DNA from: Saprospiraceae bacterium
GTDB lineage: Bacteria > Bacteroidota > Bacteroidia > Chitinophagales > Saprospiraceae
Direction: 5' to 3'
Length of the DNA: 64,000 nucleotides
Assembly (NCBI GenBank): GCA_041392805.1
Contig: JAWKLJ010000001.1
Location: 3,596,001 to 3,660,000 of the forward strand
Part shown: positions 17,001 through 25,616 of the stretch, piece after piece
Position numbering within the stretch: position 1 is the first letter of the stretch
Layout: each line of letters opens with the position of its first letter
The notes under the pieces: generated by a model
Databases searched by the model: none
What the model was told of the DNA's origin: nothing
Seen by the model: the letters and a program-made list of their open reading frames with translations, nothing else
Position numbers and translations under genes: made by a program

Positions 17001-19781
17001 ATGAAGGCCCCAAATCTACTGTTTATGAAAAACGCTCTTTCTAAGATCATGCAATACTACCGGGCTTGTTACCAAGCCGACTTCAAGGCTGTTCATCTAC
17101 TGCATTTTTTCAGCCCAAAGGTGGAACAAGCACTGGTGCTAGAAAGTGCTGAATTACTTGAAGGGAAATTGGTACAGATAGCCGTTTCTACCACATGGGG
17201 AGAGAAAACAGCCGCTCATCTGCAGTTGCATGGGAAGGAAAAAACACTCTATTGTGCTTCCTTTTTCTTAGTTGGCCGAACTCAATTATTGGGTAAAAAC
17301 AGAGAGGTCTGCGCCCCCCTCTATTTGCATCCATGTACTATCTTTTGCGAAAAAGAAGTTTATTATCTATCGATCGACGCTAATGCCCCTGTTGTGAATC
17401 CCGCTTTTGTAGAAGTATTAAAAACCGATGAAGAGGGAACCCAAGGCCTTTATGAATTACTGAACCAGCAATTACCCAAGGGTTATATAGATTTTGATGA
17501 ACTTGATCAACTGGAAAGAACACTTCAACAATATTTCCCTAATTTACCATTGACGGAATGCCAGTCTTACCCCCAACTTATCGATGGCGAAACCTTAAAG
17601 ACTGCCGTAAAAAAGCAAAAGCAAGGTCATCGACTGCTTCCCGCCATTGGAATAGGTATCATGGATAAAGCAAGTGGCTCTCTTGGCATTTTGAATGAAT
17701 TACAAGATATGGCCGATCAAAATAAGTTTTCAAAACCTATTCTAGCTTGTTTTGCTCCCCCAACGCCCTCAACAATACCCTTTTCCAAAATACCAAGTCC
17801 TATTTCGTTACCAGTCACTTTAAGTGCCAATCAACAGCATATTCTTCAAAACATACCCTACCATGATATACACCTTGTCATTGGCCCACCTGGTACAGGC
17901 AAGTCCTTTACCATTGCTGCCCTTGCTGCTGACCGGTTGAGCAAAGGTGAATCGGTCCTTATCGCTTCTAAAAACCTGCAGGCAGTCAATGTCATAGCAG
18001 ATAAAATTGAAGAGGATATGGGCTTGGAGGGTATCGTGGTAAGGGCTGGCAAAAAAGACTATCGCAAACACCTGAAAAGACGAATCCAGGATTGGTTGCA
18101 TGGCCTAGGTGTAAAAAAAGTAGATACCTGGCAATTACAAAAAAAACAAGGAGAAGTTCATAAAAATGCTGCAAAAGCGAGGAAACTGGAGGAAATGGCT
18201 ATGCTCCGGGAAAAATATGAATGTCAGCACGGTCAAGCGCTCATCGCTGGCGACGAGCGGTGGTGGCAAAGATGGCAAATCTATTTGCTCAGGCGACGAC
18301 TCTCGGGGATTCAGCCTTTATGGGAACTGCTGCTACAACTTGACAAAAGGCTTCGCCAACTCCGCCATCAAAGTCGAGAATTATTGCAGATGACTTTTCA
18401 GTACCGGCTTTCCCAAGCCCTACGGCAGCATCGGCAGGATTTATTTACTTTTCTACAAGCTTTAAAATCCAAAACAGGCCAGCAAAAAGAGACGCTCTTC
18501 AACAAAGTCAACTTTAAAAGAGTATTAAATGCTTTACCCATCTGGGTGGTCAATACAGCTGATGTGCACCGGGTCCTGCCTTTAACAAGAGAATTGTTCG
18601 ATGTTGCCATCATTGATGAGGCCAGTCAATGCGATATTGCCAGTTCTCTTCCGCTTTTACAACGGGCAAAGCGAGCCGTTATCGTCGGCGACCCTAAGCA
18701 ACTTCGTCACATCTCTTTCCTCTCTCGGGCACAGCAGTCCCAAATGGCAGTACAACTGGATATCAATCATATCCCGGCAGCGCAACTTGCTTATCGCGAT
18801 AAAAGCTTATTGGACTTGGTTTCAGATGCGATCAACCAACAAGATCAGGTATACCTTCTTGATGAGCATTTCAGAAGTCTCCCTGGCATTATTTCTTTTA
18901 GCAACAAAGCTTTTTATCATGACCAGTTAAAGATAATGACGGCTACACCTGAAACACTGACTGAAAAATGTGTGTTTTTCCATTTTGTCAATGGGACCAG
19001 AGGTAAAAAGGGCTATAATGAAAAAGAAGCGACGGCCATTGTAGAAAAAGTACTTTCCATTGCCGATGCGGAAGCCCCTTTATCTGACTTCTTTTGCCAA
19101 TCGATTGGTATCATTTCTCCTTTGCGAGACCAAGTGGATTTCCTTCGCAAAGAATTGGCTAAAACATTGGATGATACACAACTCAGAAGACATAAAATCT
19201 TGGTTGGTACGCCCTTCGACTTTCAGGGTGAGGAACGAGACGTAATACTATTGTCTTTTGCTATTGACAAGGAAACACCTGCCGGCGTTTATCGCTACCT
19301 CAACAGAGAGGATGTATTCAACGTGGGTATTACACGCGCCCGAACAGCGCAGCATCTTTTTATTTCCTTCGATCCTCAACATTTGCCTCCTCAACATTTG
19401 TTAGGCCTTTATCTTCAGCATGTGCAAGAACAAAGCCAACTCCTACCTCAAAATGGTATGGAGGCACCACAGGATAATTTCATGGAAGAAATCATTCTGG
19501 CCTTACAAAAATGGAACATCTCATCTATTTACAAAAACTACCTCATCGCCGGCGTGGAAATAGATCTTGTCATCGTATATAAGGAACAGACCTACTGCAT
19601 TGATTTGGTTGGTTATCCTGGCTATTATGAAAATGCCCTACCTATTGCGCGTTGGAAAATGCTGGATAGGGTTGGGCTTAAAAGTTTCGCTTTGTCCTAT
19701 AGTTATTGGGCCTTTGAGCGGGAGCGGTGCCTGGCTGCCTTGGCCGGTTTTTTAGACATAAATCACCAGCAAGTTGAATAG
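17001..19781 (+). CDS. Superfamily 1 helicase (UPF1/DNA2-like) with C-terminal nuclease-like domain
   Basis: The 926-residue protein has a long N-terminal region of no clear family (1-280). The SF1 motor follows: Walker A GPPGTGKS (295-302), motif II DEAS (539-542) in IIDEASQCDIASSLP, GDPKQLRHISF, LDEHFRSLPGII, VGTPFDFQGEERDVILLS and NVGITRARTAQHLF. The last about 90 residues (VEIDLVIVYKEQTYCIDLVG...) resemble a Vsr/DUF559-type PD-(D/E)XK domain, but the expected E-x-K/D core reads D-L-V, so it may be inactive. Related helicase-nuclease proteins work in DNA or RNA repair or defence; no defence partner genes are next to it. Start at 17001 or the next ATG at 17025. Confidence 0.85.
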   Translation: MKAPNLLFMKNALSKIMQYYRACYQADFKAVHLLHFFSPKVEQALVLESAELLEGKLVQIAVSTTWGEKTAAHLQLHGKEKTLYCASFFLVGRTQLLGKNREVCAPLYLHPCTIFCEKEVYYLSIDANAPVVNPAFVEVLKTDEEGTQGLYELLNQQLPKGYIDFDELDQLERTLQQYFPNLPLTECQSYPQLIDGETLKTAVKKQKQGHRLLPAIGIGIMDKASGSLGILNELQDMADQNKFSKPILACFAPPTPSTIPFSKIPSPISLPVTLSANQQHILQNIPYHDIHLVIGPPGTGKSFTIAALAADRLSKGESVLIASKNLQAVNVIADKIEEDMGLEGIVVRAGKKDYRKHLKRRIQDWLHGLGVKKVDTWQLQKKQGEVHKNAAKARKLEEMAMLREKYECQHGQALIAGDERWWQRWQIYLLRRRLSGIQPLWELLLQLDKRLRQLRHQSRELLQMTFQYRLSQALRQHRQDLFTFLQALKSKTGQQKETLFNKVNFKRVLNALPIWVVNTADVHRVLPLTRELFDVAIIDEASQCDIASSLPLLQRAKRAVIVGDPKQLRHISFLSRAQQSQMAVQLDINHIPAAQLAYRDKSLLDLVSDAINQQDQVYLLDEHFRSLPGIISFSNKAFYHDQLKIMTATPETLTEKCVFFHFVNGTRGKKGYNEKEATAIVEKVLSIADAEAPLSDFFCQSIGIISPLRDQVDFLRKELAKTLDDTQLRRHKILVGTPFDFQGEERDVILLSFAIDKETPAGVYRYLNREDVFNVGITRARTAQHLFISFDPQHLPPQHLLGLYLQHVQEQSQLLPQNGMEAPQDNFMEEIILALQKWNISSIYKNYLIAGVEIDLVIVYKEQTYCIDLVGYPGYYENALPIARWKMLDRVGLKSFALSYSYWAFERERCLAALAGFLDINHQQVE

Positions 19782-19806
19782 AGGCCGTAGTAAGTTTAAA
19801 GAATTG

Positions 19807-20919
19807 CTACTTTACCAAAAAAGGCAACCAATAAAAAGGCGTATCAGGCACTTCGCCAGGGTTTAACGCCAGATCTCTGTCAAAAGGTCGGTTGAGGTTA
19901 TTTCCGGCCAGGTCTTCTAAAATGGCATCTACCCGTACTTGGTAAGGCCCTTTTTTCCAAGGATCCCAAGGTACAAAATGCCAGGATTGCTGGTAAGCGC
20001 CCAATAGGATATCGCCATTTACCTGTTCTCCTTTTTCATCCAAAACGACAATAGAATGCCTGGAAAGTGCTTCGTCGAGCATTTCGCCAAATTGCAAGTG
20101 CAGGGCTTCCTTCGAATGTGCCGCAGGTGCAACCAGGCTCCATCGCGCTGGCTCAGGCTGGGTGCGATCTGCAGTGGTCACAAAAAATGATTTTGTAACA
20201 GATTGGGCTAAGGAATGTCCTTGGGCATCTGTCCACTGTGGGTTGATATGTAAGGTATAATGTTGCCCTTTTTCCAATGGAGCCCCCATTTCTCTGTTGG
20301 GAACCAAATCTCTTTTCAAGCGTCCAGGGTCAAACCAAAGCGTCAACCGGCTCCGGTCTTCATTCCACAACTCAGGGTCTAAGTCTAAAAAAGGTTGAAC
20401 AATGGTATCCCCCATGGCATTTGTCAAATAGACATAGTCCTTACTTTTTTTTACACTCATAGGTGCAGAAAAATGGAGGTACATTTTGAGGGTGTTTTCT
20501 GGTAGCGTATCACTACTTGGATAAATGGCTACAACCTTTGTTGCAGTATAGTCTCGGGCGGGTATAGTGAAAAAAGTAGGCGATAAGCCGGGGTAAATCG
20601 CCACATAGGTAACTCCTTCGCTAAAAGGCAAAAAGGGTCGAAAGATCAAGGTGTGGGCATCTAGCACTTGCTGGTGTCCGCTTATGGCTTGTGCATCTAA
20701 ATGGTGTGCTGTCCACGCTTCCTGAAGGTAGACCTTTAGGACTGTTGCCTCAGTAGTCATGTTGTTTGCTGTGACTACCCGGACCATCCACTTTTTACCC
20801 GGACCATCCTCCGTTGCAAAATCAATCCCAATAGAAGCTTGCCCCAATAACATAGACGACCCTAATAAACAGGCCAGGCAAAAAAGGAAGAAACCAGGTT
20901 TTGAAAGTGCTAAAAGCAT
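19807..20919 (-). CDS. Exported protein with bacterial Ig-like domains
   Basis: From the ATG at 20917-20919 the product has 370 residues and a signal peptide (hydrophobic 9-25, cleavage after LLGQA). Residues about 130-250 and 250-350 resemble SbsA-type Ig-like domains: LPENTLKMYLHFSAPMS, RDLVPNREMGAPLEKGQHYTL and KGPYQVRVDAILEDLAGN follow the 'functions as a post-condition plus DLAGN' pattern of such domains. There is no type IX C-terminal signal or catalytic motif. It is likely a periplasmic or surface binding protein; function unknown. A TTG four codons upstream is possible. Confidence 0.75.
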   Translation of the reverse strand: MLLALSKPGFFLFCLACLLGSSMLLGQASIGIDFATEDGPGKKWMVRVVTANNMTTEATVLKVYLQEAWTAHHLDAQAISGHQQVLDAHTLIFRPFLPFSEGVTYVAIYPGLSPTFFTIPARDYTATKVVAIYPSSDTLPENTLKMYLHFSAPMSVKKSKDYVYLTNAMGDTIVQPFLDLDPELWNEDRSRLTLWFDPGRLKRDLVPNREMGAPLEKGQHYTLHINPQWTDAQGHSLAQSVTKSFFVTTADRTQPEPARWSLVAPAAHSKEALHLQFGEMLDEALSRHSIVVLDEKGEQVNGDILLGAYQQSWHFVPWDPWKKGPYQVRVDAILEDLAGNNLNRPFDRDLALNPGEVPDTPFYWLPFLVK

Positions 20920-21025
20920 GGCGGAAAGCAAGTTTTAATACGATCGAAAGCATAAAGGTGGATAAAAGTTGAAAAGCGGAAACATGACTCATCCCGAATT
21001 TTACCAAAGTAGGCAGAAAAGTGTT

Positions 21026-21115
21026 GGACGTGGAGATATTGGAGCTTTAAAGGTAATGGAGGGCTCAAGTTAGCCTTTTCTCCAATAACTTCACTCCTCC
21101 AATACCTCTACGTCC
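21026..21115. repeat. 90-bp intergenic inverted repeat
   Basis: Arms of 19 bases at 21026-21044 (GGACGTGGAGATATTGGAG) and 21097-21115 match at 17 of 19 positions. The right arm CTCCAATACCTCTACGTCC has a relative at about 63062-63080 (15 of 19 matches). The 46-52 bases between the arms contain further partial complementarity (AATGGAG with CTCCAATA). It lies between two minus-strand genes. Confidence 0.55.
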
Positions 21116-21190
21116 CCAAAAAAAGCCTCGGAATCACCTCAGAAAAAAGTCAGGATGAGTTATGTTTCCAGCTTTTACGCTATCAAGCCA

Positions 21191-22303
21191 TTATAAACGA
21201 TTCTTATCTGTTGAAAATAAGACCAGATCGCCATCTGCCGTACGCTGCAACATCAATACTTGATCGCCATATTTATCCATTTGCAGTACATTGACATAAG
21301 GCAGCGAAATGTAATCTACACCTGCGGTTGCAGAATTTCCCTTAACCGGTTCGGTTAAGTAATCTTTGTAAGCTGCTACTTCTGCCACCGAAACCTTCAT
21401 GACAGGTCTTGAAGAATTGTTCATCAAGAAATAGGATTCGCCATCATTCTCGATATGGATAATATCAAGTGGTGTATTTCTATTCCCTAATTCTGCTACC
21501 GTACGGCCTTTGGTATGTTCTCCCGCTTTCATTTCATCCAACGGAAAAAGCACTAAAGGTGTACAGGTATAACTAGCAACCACATGTGGTTTGCCATTTA
21601 ATTCGAAAGGCATGAAGGTTTTGATAGGAGAAGTTGTTTCATATCGGCCATGTGCAGCATGATAGATTTCCAAAGAAGCATGCATTTGGTTAGCTTTGAA
21701 AGGGAAAGCAATACTTCGGAAGGTGGAACTAAATGCTTCATTCGACAAACCACTTACCATCACTTTGCCATCGTGGTAAGCAATATCTGAAATAGACCAA
21801 ATCCGCATGGATCGGCCACGACCGTCTTTCGCATCTTCGGCAATAGCATTGGTTAGGGCTTCTTTGGCATAGCTGACTTTTTCCATGGGGATATGCTCCA
21901 GTTTTTCGCCATCTGTCCGCAGCAATACGGCCATTCCGTTACTGTGCTGTACGGATAAATAGATGCGCTGTGAAATCGGGTTGACAGCCATATCCAAAAT
22001 CTGGATATCTTCCACTTTGGCACCCAGTATAGCCGCAACTTTTTCATCCACATTTTTCATATTAATGTTGCCTGCCTCTTTATTTGCTTTTGTATCTTTT
22101 GTATCAATTGCGAATATCATAGCACTTTGTGCATCTCCGACAAAAAGAATGCCCTCAGGGCCAAATGCCAAGGCATTCATCCCTTTGATAGCTGGATCAC
22201 CCGTAGTGAATCCGTCGGTAAGGCTACCACTGCCATTATTGGCATTGACTGCTACAAGGGTAGAAAAGAAGAAAAATAAAGCGAGTAAAAGGATGTTTTT
22301 CAT
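21191..22303 (-). CDS. Exported beta-propeller-like protein
   Basis: The 370-residue product has a signal peptide (MKNILLLALFFFFSTLVAVNA, about 21 residues). The mature part reads as a propeller-type repeat: NALAFGPEGILFVGDAQSAMIFAID, ILDMAVNPISQRIYLSV, ISDIAYHDGKVMVSGLS and DIIHIENDGESYFLMN each look like one blade. No catalytic residues are recognisable. It probably senses or binds something in the periplasm; no family name is assigned. A poorly conserved intergenic palindrome lies downstream at 21026-21115. Confidence 0.72.
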   Translation of the reverse strand: MKNILLLALFFFFSTLVAVNANNGSGSLTDGFTTGDPAIKGMNALAFGPEGILFVGDAQSAMIFAIDTKDTKANKEAGNINMKNVDEKVAAILGAKVEDIQILDMAVNPISQRIYLSVQHSNGMAVLLRTDGEKLEHIPMEKVSYAKEALTNAIAEDAKDGRGRSMRIWSISDIAYHDGKVMVSGLSNEAFSSTFRSIAFPFKANQMHASLEIYHAAHGRYETTSPIKTFMPFELNGKPHVVASYTCTPLVLFPLDEMKAGEHTKGRTVAELGNRNTPLDIIHIENDGESYFLMNNSSRPVMKVSVAEVAAYKDYLTEPVKGNSATAGVDYISLPYVNVLQMDKYGDQVLMLQRTADGDLVLFSTDKNRL

Positions 22304-22442
22304 GACAAATATTTTAGTGAAGAATTTTCAAAACGATATAAAAGGGTTGGTTTTTTCAATACAAACTACCTGATATATAACATGTTACAATTTAACAAAA
22401 GCACTTGTGAAACTGTTGCCAAAAACTGGCATAACCTTATAT

Positions 22443-23867
22443 TTATTCTTTTAACATCTTTCGGATCCGAGTATTAGGGTTAAACTCAAATTGAAAATAC
22501 GCATTCTCACTAACGACTTTTCCTGTTTCATCGATAAGGATAAACCAAGGACCATAGTCATCTGTTCGAAGGGCAAAGTTTTTGGTAAGTTCGTCCGAAA
22601 AATCTAATTTATAATGAGTGACAAAGGGCAAATTTCTTTTTTGTCTGCTCAATACAAGTCGCCAGGCATTGTCATTATCATTTGCATATACAAACCCAAA
22701 ATGAACTTTCGGGTCATCTGTGATTTTTTTTCCAAAAAGTCGCAGGTAATTGGTCAGCTCTGTATCAGTATTGGCGTCATTTTTCCACAAGCACAGGTAG
22801 AGTATTTTGCCTTTAAGGTCGGAGAGCGCGTTTGTTTTTCCCAACATATCGACGATATGGATATCAGGCATCGGTAAGCCTTCCAATTTCATGGATTTGA
22901 TTTGAAAAAAGCGAATGATGGCGTCCTTGAGGTCCTGAGGGGCACTACTTTTCAAGAAATCTTCATACTCAAATGCCGCATAGACATAATCCTTTTTGAG
23001 TAAAGCTTTCAGAATCCCATACTTCGCATAATACTGAGAAGTATCTTGGTATAAATCTCCCGCCAGTTTATAACTATCCGCCAATTGCTTCAGTTGGTCC
23101 TCTATTTCGTTGGTATAATTCTGATTGTTTTTGTAATTAATAAAATTAATCAAGGCACTTTGATAACTAACACAGGGCAATGCCGCATCATCAGCTAAGG
23201 TGATTTCATCTAAAAAGGTCTTGTAGGTGGGAGGTAATTTAAAGACCTTGAGGTTAATCATCGTCGAGTGAAACACCGGAAAAGCGAGTAAATCGTTTAT
23301 CAAATGATACTTAATTTGGTTTCCAATGAAGGTTTCGAAGGTGGGGCTGAGTGTTTTTTTGCTTTTTTCAAGGTATTGCTCAAAAAAAGTGGTTTTGATT
23401 TCATTCAATTTATGCGCCAGCGTCCAATACTCATCAGCATCTTTGTTTTGTAGAGCCGCTTCTAATGCTCCTGTCCCTATTTGTTGCTCATAAGTGGCAA
23501 ACTTGGATAAAAAGGTGTTATTGACACTGCCAGGGCCGGTGTATTTCACCACAACCTGATCGTTTAGGGCCTCCAGTGACAAATGCAAGCTATCACCCGG
23601 TTCGAGAAAAAGAGGCAAAATTAAACTACCCAGTTGAAGTTTAAACTGTTGGCTTGTTGGCAGGTCGAGCTTTAAGCTGAAGTTTCGTTCCCCATCTAAG
23701 ATGATTTCTTCCCGGATCGTTTCATCCCCAGACACCCTGGCAACCGTCTCTACAAAAAGTGCTTTTATATCAAAATCATGGAGACTTCCAGTTAAAGCCA
23801 CCTGTTTCTGGGAAAAAAGCCAACTGAAAGGCAAAAAAAGTAAGGCTAAACAGTAAAGTTTTTTCAT
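22443..23867 (-). CDS. Exported thioredoxin-fold protein (TlpA/DUF4369-like) without CXXC
   Basis: The 474-residue protein has a signal peptide (1-19, LFSQ). An N-terminal beta-rich domain (20-120) resembles DUF4369 (FLEPGDSLHLSLEA), followed by a helical middle. A C-terminal TlpA-like thioredoxin fold covers about 330-474 (LPMPDIHIVDMLGKTNALSDLKGKILYL). Where TlpA proteins have W-C-x-x-C, this one reads LCLWKNDANTD, so the redox pair is missing. Such Bacteroidota proteins are usually periplasmic disulfide reductases. This member is probably non-redox, perhaps binding or structural. Confidence 0.78.
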   Translation of the reverse strand: MKKLYCLALLFLPFSWLFSQKQVALTGSLHDFDIKALFVETVARVSGDETIREEIILDGERNFSLKLDLPTSQQFKLQLGSLILPLFLEPGDSLHLSLEALNDQVVVKYTGPGSVNNTFLSKFATYEQQIGTGALEAALQNKDADEYWTLAHKLNEIKTTFFEQYLEKSKKTLSPTFETFIGNQIKYHLINDLLAFPVFHSTMINLKVFKLPPTYKTFLDEITLADDAALPCVSYQSALINFINYKNNQNYTNEIEDQLKQLADSYKLAGDLYQDTSQYYAKYGILKALLKKDYVYAAFEYEDFLKSSAPQDLKDAIIRFFQIKSMKLEGLPMPDIHIVDMLGKTNALSDLKGKILYLCLWKNDANTDTELTNYLRLFGKKITDDPKVHFGFVYANDNDNAWRLVLSRQKRNLPFVTHYKLDFSDELTKNFALRTDDYGPWFILIDETGKVVSENAYFQFEFNPNTRIRKMLKE

Positions 23868-24036
23868 AGCAGACCCTGTTCTTAAGGTTTTCTAGAATGC
23901 TGTCCAATGTCATAAACTTAAAAGTAGGAAAACTTTGAGGAAGTAAATTTTAAGAAAGGGTTAAAGTCTGATGTTTTTTAGAACCTGTGGCGATTTGGTT
24001 TTTGAAATTTCGAAGTGCTCCTTGAAACAACTTCTG

Positions 24037-24057
24037 GGGTTAAGTGCTTGTTTGGAG
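24037..24057. repeat. Fragment of the 13957-14171 palindrome arm at the lipase 3' end
   Basis: Twenty of 21 bases match the arm of the 215-bp palindromic element. The fragment contains the TAA stop of the lipase gene and encodes its last residues (LQTST). A shorter similar word (TTAAAGTGCTTGTTT) occurs upstream of the lipase at about 25550-25565, which may be chance. Confidence 0.5.
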
Positions 24058-25506
24058 CCGCTCCCATTCCCGGTCCAATATGGCACAACCAAATTTGAAT
24101 AAGTATTGATCCATGCTATGATCATCAACCGCACCTGAATCAAAATTGGTACTGTAATTACCAGCACTCAACTGCGATGGATCTGTTGTTAAGAAAAGGG
24201 TAGAAGCCGCTATAGATGTTCGCACTTCTCGCATCTGCCGCTTTATATCTTCCTGCTTTTCGTTATCTAGCATGTCGAATGTCATTTCTTGTTCCTCTTT
24301 TGCTGGTGCGGGTTGGGGTGCGCTGATGCTATTGATGTGATGCCCACGATCAAATACACGCGGAGGGCCACCGAGGTGATGAAAACCCAGTAATTGAAGG
24401 GGTATTTGCGTGACAATATCTTCATGATTGATATGAAGGAAGGTTTTCGCCTCCAATAGTTCATTGTATGCCTCCTTGAAGGCTCGATTACCTACACGAG
24501 GTGAACCATAAACGTAAACATTGGCTACATTGAAGGACTCCAGGGCAAAGCGATGAGCCGCTAGCTGTGCCAGGGCAGCCCCCAGGCTATGACCACATAT
24601 AAACATTTTTTTATCGCGTCCCAATGAATTTGCAGTAGCCAATAGGTTATCCCAAACACCATTTAGCGCGCCATTGAAACCCCGATGAACTCGCCCGCGC
24701 CCACCAAAAGCATCCGTTTTTAAAAAATTGAGATCTACTAATGCATCTTTTCCACTACTCGTTCCACGAAAACTGACAATCAAATGATCGCCTCTTCCGG
24801 CTACAAAAACCTGGGTATCGGTCTCCTTGTCTTCAATCCAGCGAAAAGTATCATACCCCCACTGTTTAAGCTGCATTTCTATGTATTGGGGACCAAAATA
24901 AGCCAGGTGTGAAAAGTCAGCTAAGGTCATAGCATTTTCTAAACGATGGTCTTCTGCCTGTTCATCAAAGCCGAAGACAAAGGAAGGGATTACATCTTCG
25001 CGCCCATAACGCGCCTTATTGATTACCGGACCTACCCTGCGAAGAGACCAGGCCGCACTCCAACCTGGCAAAACGCCCCATTCGGGACAAGGCACTGCCT
25101 TACCATCTACATTCAATATAGAAGAACCATCTTCCCCTTTACTGACACCAATGTTGAGTGATGCTGCATAGCGCGTTGCTGCCTCAAATACATCAAATGG
25201 ATCATCCGCTTCTCCTTCCAGGATTTGGCCATCTGTATTGACCACATAATGAAGAAATACCTGGTCAATGACTGCGACTAAATCTGCGGCTTGATTGGCA
25301 GCCGCATCGCTGAGTCTTTTGCGAAATACAAGTAGGGTTTCTGCTAGTTTCTTATTTAGAGCATTTACCTCTAGCAAAAATTGATCCTGGTTGGGCTGAA
25401 AGCTAAACCCCCAGCTAATATTGTAAATGTCTTTTTGAGGTAAAGGCAAACCAGTTTGAAGCCTTGTAAGGGATTGCTGAATGTCTATTGCTGTTGGTGT
25501 AGCCAT
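24040..25506 (-). CDS. Class 3 (fungal-type) lipase family protein
   Basis: The 488-residue protein has no signal peptide. Class 3 lipase motifs cover residues about 235-390: HLIVSFRGTSSGKDALVDLN (oxyanion region), GRVHRGFNGAL, the nucleophile elbow ICGHSLGAALAQLAA (Ser307), VYGSPRVGNRAF, and HINHEDIVTQIPL with the catalytic Asp. The His is probably in the FHHLGG segment. The roughly 190 N-terminal residues are helical with no known domain. The last five codons and the stop lie inside a repeat fragment (24037-24057), so the original C-terminus may have been altered. Substrate (triglyceride, phospholipid or ester) unknown. Confidence 0.88.
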   Translation of the reverse strand: MATPTAIDIQQSLTRLQTGLPLPQKDIYNISWGFSFQPNQDQFLLEVNALNKKLAETLLVFRKRLSDAAANQAADLVAVIDQVFLHYVVNTDGQILEGEADDPFDVFEAATRYAASLNIGVSKGEDGSSILNVDGKAVPCPEWGVLPGWSAAWSLRRVGPVINKARYGREDVIPSFVFGFDEQAEDHRLENAMTLADFSHLAYFGPQYIEMQLKQWGYDTFRWIEDKETDTQVFVAGRGDHLIVSFRGTSSGKDALVDLNFLKTDAFGGRGRVHRGFNGALNGVWDNLLATANSLGRDKKMFICGHSLGAALAQLAAHRFALESFNVANVYVYGSPRVGNRAFKEAYNELLEAKTFLHINHEDIVTQIPLQLLGFHHLGGPPRVFDRGHHINSISAPQPAPAKEEQEMTFDMLDNEKQEDIKRQMREVRTSIAASTLFLTTDPSQLSAGNYSTNFDSGAVDDHSMDQYLFKFGCAILDREWERLQTST

Positions 25507-25616
25507 AAGACGGTAGGTTTTATGTAAAAAAACGATAAATTTTAGAGCATTAAAGTGCTTGTTTTCTGAGAAACTTCCTAGTTTACAAAACTATTGGTAA
25601 AAGATAATAAAATATT

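Noticed and set aside
17001..19781. Interpretation of the helicase as part of a known anti-phage system
   Set aside because: No neighbouring effector, methyltransferase or nuclease gene of a defence system; the nuclease domain looks degenerate.
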